This document shows positions 8,881-13,736 of a DNA stretch of 13,736 nt, in pieces. The stretch covers positions 17,501 to 31,236 of the forward strand of contig VIGQ01000579.1 in the NCBI GenBank assembly GCA_009663005.1, written 5' to 3'. Made by a program: the position numbers and the translations under genes. How positions within the stretch are numbered: position 1 is the first letter of the stretch; every line of letters begins with the position of its first letter. The stretch comes from Actinidia chinensis. Taxonomy: Eukaryota; Streptophyta; Magnoliopsida; Ericales; Actinidiaceae. Under the pieces are notes generated by a model. The model was not told where the DNA came from and did no database searches. It saw only the letters and a list, made by a program, of their open reading frames with translations.

Positions 8881-8890
8881 GGAACTTGAG

Positions 8891-9399
8891 TTGATCAATC
8901 ACCTTTCAAAATGCAACAACGCCTTGCTTTATCTTTCAAATTGGGGGGGGGGGAAAGGGAAACTGTAAAATGGTAACTTTTGCCAAGTCTCTTCAATCGA
9001 TTCATTTCCTCGGTTTTGACACCTGTTCCTCTGCCTCCTCTAAACCTGTTTTGACAGCTGGTTTTGAACAGTGCAACTAAATTGCAATCTTCCGAAACTA
9101 AAACGAACCTTGTTATTCAGTACAATTCTGCCATCCACCCCGAGCCATTCTCAAATTGAATGGTGACACTGTAAATCAACAGAAAAAACGTAAACGAGCT
9201 TTTATTTGCAATCTTCCAAAGCTAGTTACATAAAACGGAGTAGTATGTACAACAAATGTGATTTGGTAAGAGAGAGATAGAGAGTTCGCACAGACCTGCT
9301 TCGACGTGGCCCTTCTGCTTCTTCTGTGCACTAAATTCTGCGCTCTCATTCCACTCATTCTACTCTCTCTCTCTTATACAGAGCATGAGAAGCTCTGCT
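8891..9399. other. Intergenic stretch, no gene recognised
   Basis: It begins near the last trace of the SEC24-like copy and holds an 11-base G run at 8943-8953. The motif GGTTTTGACA...CTG recurs near 9013 and 9049 and faintly resembles the GGTTTTGAGG...CTGTTGAC part of the tandem repeat to the right, so that repeat may once have extended here. The minus-strand open frame 9176-9358 (Arg-rich, ending near CAG|GTCTGT) is not recognised. Confidence 0.4.
8943..8953. repeat. Poly-G run (11 G)
   Basis: Eleven consecutive G in AT-rich DNA, close to the point where SEC24 homology disappears. Confidence 0.95.
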
Positions 9400-9855
9400 C
9401 AGATCCGAATAGATTTGATTTGATTGTGAAATTGCATTTCTTTCCTTATTTGAAGACAGTAAAACGGTTTTGAGGCTGTTGACTGTCCTGTTTTCCGCTT
9501 CTCTTGATCCTCCGTCCTCCTCTCTCAACAAACGCAGTTCGAAAGATTTGATTTGATTTGCTGAAATCGATTTTCTTTCCCTTCCTTATTTGGAAGAAAG
9601 TAAAAACGGTTTTGAGGACTTGACAGCCTGTTCCTTCCCGCTTTCTTGATCCTCTGTTCTCTCTCAAACAAACTCAGATCCTAATAGTTTGATTGATTTT
9701 ATGAACCGATTTCTTTCCTTATATGAAGAAAGTAAAAACGTTTTTGAGGCCTGTTGACAATCCTGTTCCCTTCCCTCTTCCTTGATCCTCCGTGGTCTCT
9801 CTCAACAATGTTTTCCGTTTCTGTGTTCTCGTCCCCTCCTTTCTCTCTCAACAAA
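9400..9855 (+). repeat. CT-rich tandem repeat, three full copies of 135-140 bp plus a partial fourth
   Basis: Copies start at 9400 (CAGATCCGAATAG), 9535 (CAGTTCGAAAG) and 9675 (CAGATCCTAATAG). Each runs through TTTGATT, a TTTCTTTCCTTAT core, GAAGAAAGTAAAAACGGTTTT, GAGG...TTGAC, CCTGTT, CTTGATCCTCCGT and ends CTCTCTCAACAA. A fourth, tail-only copy (TTTTCCGTTTCTG to CTCTCAACAAA) follows to about 9855. Copies differ by scattered substitutions and small indels, so the array is old. Strong C/T bias on the plus strand is typical of plant 5' leaders or promoters, but no following gene is visible. The open frames 9446-9667 (-) and 9754-10018 (+) are products of the repeat. Confidence 0.9.
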
Positions 9856-10170
9856 TTGTCCGTCTCTCCTCTCCCTCTTAAACATTCCTTATTGTCTCGC
9901 GCACAAGATGATATATTGGCTTCCTGTTTTTCACAAAAAAAAAACTGAAGAATTTCCCATTATAATTTTCACACCCCATTTTGTTTTGATTATATTTGTT
10001 GTATTTTCATTGATTTAAATTACTGTAAAGAAAAAAAAAAAAAAAAAAAAAAAAAAATAATCTTTTATATTATTTCATTTTTATCTTATATAGAAGGTGA
10101 TTTGAGTATAAAGATGACAAATATATACATGAGACTTTAAAAAGTAACATTAATTCGATGTTTTTTCGCT
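9856..10170. other. AT-rich intergenic stretch with a 27-base A tract
   Basis: After the tandem repeat the plus strand stays CT-rich to about 9900, then becomes AT-rich. A run of 27 A occupies 10031-10057. No gene is recognised. Confidence 0.5.
10031..10057. repeat. Poly-A tract (27 A)
   Basis: Twenty-seven consecutive A on the plus strand, followed by TAATCTTTTATATT. It could be the tail of a retroposed sequence on the plus strand or a simple microsatellite. I found no flanking target duplication. Confidence 0.95.
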
Positions 10171-10580
10171 TAGGCTCATTTTTGGATATACGATTTTTTT
10201 TATTTTTTGGGTTTCTTCTTAGTTTTCGAGTTTTTTTGTTTTTATTAATTTTTTTTGTTATTTGATCATTTTTTAAGATTTTTTTCAGTTTCACTCGACT
10301 AGAGGAGACCGAAGATATAATTTTTTTATATAATTTAAAAAAAATTACTGAAGACGAAAAAATAATTTTAGATGATTTATTGAGATAAAAAAATTAAACT
10401 TTAGTAAACTTTTTTCTTAAATTAGATAATTTTTTATATTTTTAGACTCTTCTCGTCGAGATAGACAAAAAAAGTATAAAATTTTTGATCAAACGGAGAA
10501 AAAAAATCATTAAAGACAAAAAAAGTCAAAAACTAAGAAACTAAAAAATTAAAAAAAACTAATAACCCAAACTAGGCCTT
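10171..10580. mobile_element. Foldback MITE-like element of about 410 bp
   Basis: The two halves are inverted copies of each other nearly to the centre at about 10,375. Left-arm motifs TTCTTAGTTTTCGAGTTTTT, TTTGATCATTTTTTAAGATT and CTCGACTAGAGGAGACC match, in order, the reverse complement of the right arm: TTTCTTAGTTTTTGACTTTT, TTTGATCAAAAATTTTA and CTCGACGAGAAGAGTC. The outer ends are TAGGCTCATTTTTGGATAT on the left and, reversed, AAGGCCTAGTTTGGGTTAT on the right, which resembles the common GGCCTNGTTTGG end of plant MITEs. There is no transposase. Target duplications are not evident. Minus-strand frame 10070-10294 lies in the left arm and is not a gene. Confidence 0.7.
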
Positions 10581-12129
10581 AAAGCCCTAAACGAAGCTAT
10601 AATTTTTTTTATATGTGATCAAAATGCAACCTTCTCTAAACCTAATTTATGTCATTTTTTAACTTTTGCTCAAAAATAAACCATAAAATTGGATTGATTT
10701 GCCAGTTTAGAAGAGGGATAACTTGAACAATGCCGGTTTTCAACTGAATCAATTTTGTCACTTTCTAAGTGAACGAAAATTGAAGGATACTTTTAATTGG
10801 ACTCTTATGTTTTTAGAATTTGTTGAAGTAAAACTCGTAGTTTTAAATTTGTTTATTGTGGTAATTTTTTCCAAAAGACAAATAATAGTTGGAGGGGAGA
10901 AAAGAATGCCTTAATTCGAATCATAGGATCAAAAACCATGGATCGCCCATGAAGAGACATAACAAAATCACAATGAGAAGATATTTATTTTTATATTAAA
11001 TAAATATCTTTTTATTTTGGAATCTGAGATTTAACCAATTTATGCTTTTTATATTTATTTTCTCTTATCTCTTGCCTTTCTCTCTAGTTCTGTAAACTAT
11101 GCAAAATATATCAATCATACGTTAATTAATTTAATATCCTAACCAATATGACTGAAAAAAAATTATTTTTGCATATTATTGAAAAATTATCATTATTTTT
11201 AACATAATTAATTTTAATGAGATATTGATGGTGTTTTTTTGATTTTTAAAATTTATCACACAATCCATAATTACTGGTAATGATATATATTGATGAATAC
11301 TTTTTAATTGGACAAACCCATTAGAATTTATTAAATATTTTCTATTTGAATTTGAATTTTTATTTTTATATTGTTTTAAGATGGAATTAAACAAATATGT
11401 TAAGATACTTTTTTTGAAGACGAGTTTTTTATTTTTCTTAAGTTATTATAATATAAATCAGTGAATGGAGTTTCTCACACGCCTTATGTGAAAAGTCCAT
11501 CGATCCGCAAACTATCGGCACAAAATACAACAAATAAATCCTTTATTTTTGACAAAAAGTAAAATTGAATCAAAAAGATATTAAAAAAATTATAAAAAAT
11601 AGAAAAAAAAAAACGTTAGAAATACAACAATGCTACAATTTTTGAACTTGGGATCAAAAAAAGTTTTCATTGCAAATTAATGATCTAATTTACTTAAACG
11701 GGTAAGATCACATAACCAAATAACATTACCCATCAACCCCCCCCCCCCCCTTAAAATTCAAAGATATTTAGTAGTACAAACTTTGGAATAATAAAGTTTT
11801 GGAAAATGATTTTTTGCACTCCTTTTTTTTAGCAAATGCACTCCATTTTTTGTCCTGATTATAAAGTGGTATTTGATAAAAAAAGAAGTGCAAAATAAAT
11901 TATCAAATGCAACTCCCATTGTTATAGCATGTCTCCACTTCGCTTTATTTGAACAATTGCATAAAATGAGGCATCCCCTCCCCAATACAAAAGAAAATTA
12001 AAACATAAGACAAGCTTCTTGTTAAACATAAACTCGTGTTCCAAGGACAAAAAAAAGTTGTTTTTTTTAAGCGATACACCATGGTTAGAATAAAGAATTA
12101 GACTGGATTTCACGTAAAACTGTTACAAC
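10581..12129. other. AT-rich intergenic stretch, no gene recognised
   Basis: Very AT-rich with many short homopolymers, including 14 C at 11737-11750. A short, more GC-balanced patch near 11460-11525 (TTTCTCACACGCCTTATGTG, then CATCGATCCGCAAACTATCG) stands out and may be a transposon relic, but I do not recognise it. The open frames at 10723-10914, 11176-11394, 11758-11985 and 11922-12113 look random. Confidence 0.5.
11737..11750. repeat. Poly-C run (14 C)
   Basis: Fourteen consecutive C after CATCAA and before TTAAAATTC. Confidence 0.95.
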
Positions 12130-12255
12130 CTCTTGGAAAAATTCTTGGCTTAGAGCTTTTTCCTCCCACTTCCTTGTATAAGCTCGCAATCAATAATGAA
12201 TGCAAATATCAGGTGTTCTGGCAACATGAAGCACATTTCAAAATATCCAATTTGA
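12130..12255 (-). pseudogene. Splice-bounded coding-like fragment, family unknown
   Basis: On the minus strand this 126-nt piece lies between TTGTACAG| and CAAGAG|GTTGTA. One frame reads LHVARTPDICIHY, a stop, then LRAYTRKWEEKALSQEFF and QEV, which looks like real protein (charged, balanced composition). The stop and a frame change near the start suggest a decayed exon. I do not recognise the family. It does not match SEC24. It could equally be a chance opening. Confidence 0.25.
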
Positions 12256-12791
12256 CTGTACAAGAAAAAATGATGCACCCTTAGGTTAGAAGAGAGTATT
12301 TTCTTTTCCCTCTGCCATGGATGCCAGATAAATGGAAACATTTAATTTTTAATCCCAAGTTAAGCACTGTAATTAAAGATACGGTTTGGAGGAACTTACC
12401 ATATCACTTTGCAATAAGATAATTTAAAAATAAAAGCTAATGACATCTGAAATATCTTGAGATTCATTTAAATGGCTAAGCTTTAAAACCAGCAGGAAGA
12501 TTTATGAGCTAATCTCCCATGAGATGATCAAAGTGCCATTAAAAAGAGGCATCATCTCGTCCTTAGTGGACACATAAATAATAGAACAGAAAAGCAAACG
12601 ATGAGGTCCTGCCCAGATATCAACGGTAAAGAAGAGGTGGGCGCGAACAGAAGAATGTGAAAACAATATCTACTTATAAGACGAAGGTAAAATGAGAAAA
12701 AAAACGGTAAAGTTCATGCCCAGAAAAAAGGTGTGAGATGGAAAACAAAGTTCACAAAGTTAATGTGAATGTAGTAAACATGCATATATTA
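12256..12791. other. Intergenic or intronic stretch, no gene recognised
   Basis: AT-rich, with a good minus-strand donor-like site near 12399 (GATATG|GTAAGT) that has no convincing exon before it. No repeat or gene is recognised. Confidence 0.4.
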
Positions 12792-12910
12792 ATAGGTTGA
12801 TGGCCTCCGCCCGTCGCTAGTGAACTTCGTTCGAATTCTTAGGAGAATTGCAGAGATGATGTCCATCTCATGCATGCTCCCAAGAGGTTCTGTTTCCATT
12901 CGTGTCCAAC
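12792..12910. other. Coding-like patch open on both strands, family unknown
   Basis: The minus strand has CTATTCAG at the right border, then an open frame containing METEPLGSMHEMDIISAILL and RIRTKFTSDGRRPSTY before a TAA at 12791-12789. The plus strand over the same bases is also open, reading VDGLRPSLVNFVRILRRIAE and on. The composition is more GC-balanced than the surroundings. I do not recognise either reading. It may be an exon of an unknown gene or part of a transposon. Confidence 0.22.
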
Positions 12911-13736
12911 CTGAATAGCATCATTAAATTAGACTAGAAACAACCACAATATCAGCTATTATTTAATTAAAACAAATTAATGTCCTACTCAGTATGCCAT
13001 CAATTGATTACCTGAATGACAGCAACACCACCTCAGTGGAAACATTACTTATAGAAACAGAAACATGGGTTTGAAGTTCTAATTAATGAGACACAATGTA
13101 AGGGGCTACAGTAAAAAATCGTCCAATCCTTCCTTTGACTTTTTACAAGTTCTTTGAAAGTTTTGTCATTTGATTATAGGAACTCTTCCCCATTATTGTT
13201 TATCGTATAACATGATCAGATAAGCCAATAGGCTTTGGAAATCAGGGTTATATTCTCTGTATACTTACTTCTCCAGGACTCTAGCACTTTTACTCAAATG
13301 AGAAATGAACAACATGCTTGGTTTATACTTCTCACCAGCGTCTAAAACAAGCAGGAGGGGAAGTTGGATGATTGATGGCTTTCGGAAATCTCTGTCTCTA
13401 AACAAGCCAATGAGTGATTCCCATACACAACCCCACCTTTACTCACAGAACCGGTCATAAGTTAGAGTATGAAATGCATACAAGGGCGTCAGTCCAAAGT
13501 TTAGCATCCTTGCGCTGATGGATCCTTCACTTAGCAGCATGTTCAACCCCTTCTTTGTAATAAACCAAGCCGCGTCTGTGGATCGAACTCCCTATTTTCT
13601 TCTATTAGTGAAGTCGAATGGGGTGCCTTTGACTGGGCAAAATTTCACCCAGTCGGATGAGTTGATCTATAGGAGGGATGTAAACGCCCAAATTTGAATT
13701 GAGTGGTCAAGTATGGTCCAGAGTTGTGACTGGCTA
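12911..13736. other. Right-end stretch, no gene recognised
   Basis: A 36-nt minus-strand segment between TATAAG| and CATTCAG|GTAATC (13012-13047) has splice-like borders but is too short to assign. From about 13320 to the end the DNA is more GC-balanced than the rest and could belong to a transposable element or a gene beyond the edge. A near-perfect palindrome (GACTGGG...CCCAGTC) lies at 13631-13654. Confidence 0.4.

Larger units (their letters stand above)
1..8890 (-). pseudogene. SEC24: SEC24-like COPII coat gene, multi-exon pseudogene, both ends missing in the window
   Basis: SEC24 forms the inner COPII coat with SEC23 and selects cargo at endoplasmic reticulum exit sites. Ten exon remnants on the minus strand are collinear with the plant SEC24B/C (CEF) type protein, from the middle of the trunk domain to the start of the helical domain. 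Diagnostic stretches are PDVQDVY, CRQHLELLENIPNMF, SVGIAALSAREAEG, AHKLLQPADK, NDLRWKVT, PTDVDLP, IDCDKTLMVTLK and NLFRSADLDTHF. Splice sites survive at most borders, so this copy arose by DNA duplication and not by reverse transcription. Almost every exon carries indels that break the frame, one exon has lost about 27 nt, and one acceptor is missing. The zinc finger (two CxxC pairs) and the N-terminal Pro/Gln-rich region were not found up to 13,736. The helical and gelsolin domains would continue left of position 1. I infer a non-functional copy. Uncorrected long-read homopolymer errors could explain some one-base shifts but not the larger losses. Family assignment is from recall, not a search. 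Confidence 0.88.

Noticed and set aside
9176..9358. Arg-rich minus-strand frame beginning MSGMRAQNLVHRRSRR, with a possible donor CAG|GTCTGT
   Set aside because: It could be a first exon, but there is no downstream exon in phase that I can identify, and it does not resemble the SEC24 N terminus.
9754..10018. Plus-strand frames rich in Ser, Pro and Leu
   Set aside because: They follow from the CT-rich tandem repeat; there is no conserved motif.
10070..10294. Lys- and Asn-rich minus-strand frame
   Set aside because: It lies largely in the left arm of the foldback element and reflects A/T runs.
1..13736. tRNA, rRNA, CRISPR array or bacterial operon
   Set aside because: No cloverleaf, rRNA block or regularly spaced repeats were seen, and the sequence has plant nuclear features throughout.

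Overview
The window is nuclear DNA from a flowering plant, probably a eudicot. It is AT-rich, with many long A/T runs and (GA)n, (TA)n microsatellites. Short coding islands are flanked by GT..AG introns, and there are foldback elements of the plant MITE type. There is no bacterial-style gene organisation and no intact long reading frame. The open frames of 60-108 codons are mostly chance openings in introns and intergenic DNA.

The main content, positions 1 to about 8,890 on the minus strand, is a broken copy of a SEC24-type gene. SEC24 is the cargo-binding subunit of the COPII coat, and this copy resembles the plant SEC24B/C (CEF) group. Ten exon remnants lie in the correct order, reading from high to low coordinates: ~8722-8880 (most decayed), 8100-8177, 7872-7961, 7638-7684, 6586-6661, 5338-5466, 3513-3636, 3291-3364, 337-415 and 54-191. 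Together they cover the trunk (vWA-like) domain, part of the beta-sandwich and the start of the helical domain. Most still sit between recognisable splice sites, so this is a duplicated, intron-containing pseudogene and not a processed retrocopy. Nearly every exon has one or more small frameshifting indels. One has lost about 27 nt and one appears to have lost its AG acceptor. The zinc finger and Pro/Gln-rich N terminus were not found on the right. The rest of the helical domain and the gelsolin domain would lie beyond the left edge.

The introns of this copy have expanded. The 2.9-kb intron (416-3290) holds a possible tRNA-derived SINE remnant and MITE-like ends. The 1.1-kb intron (5467-6585) holds a tandem repeat of about 104 bp built around a (GA)n core. 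The 1-kb intron (6662-7637) holds TA-rich microsatellites.

The right part, from about 8.9 to 13.7 kb, is intergenic or repeat-like. It has a CT-rich block of three and a half tandem copies of a 135-140 bp unit (9400-9855), a 27-base A tract, and a foldback element of about 410 bp (10171-10580). AT-rich DNA follows, with a few splice-flanked, coding-like fragments on the minus strand (12130-12255, 12792-12910) that I cannot assign to a family. I see no RNA gene, CRISPR array or intact protein-coding gene.
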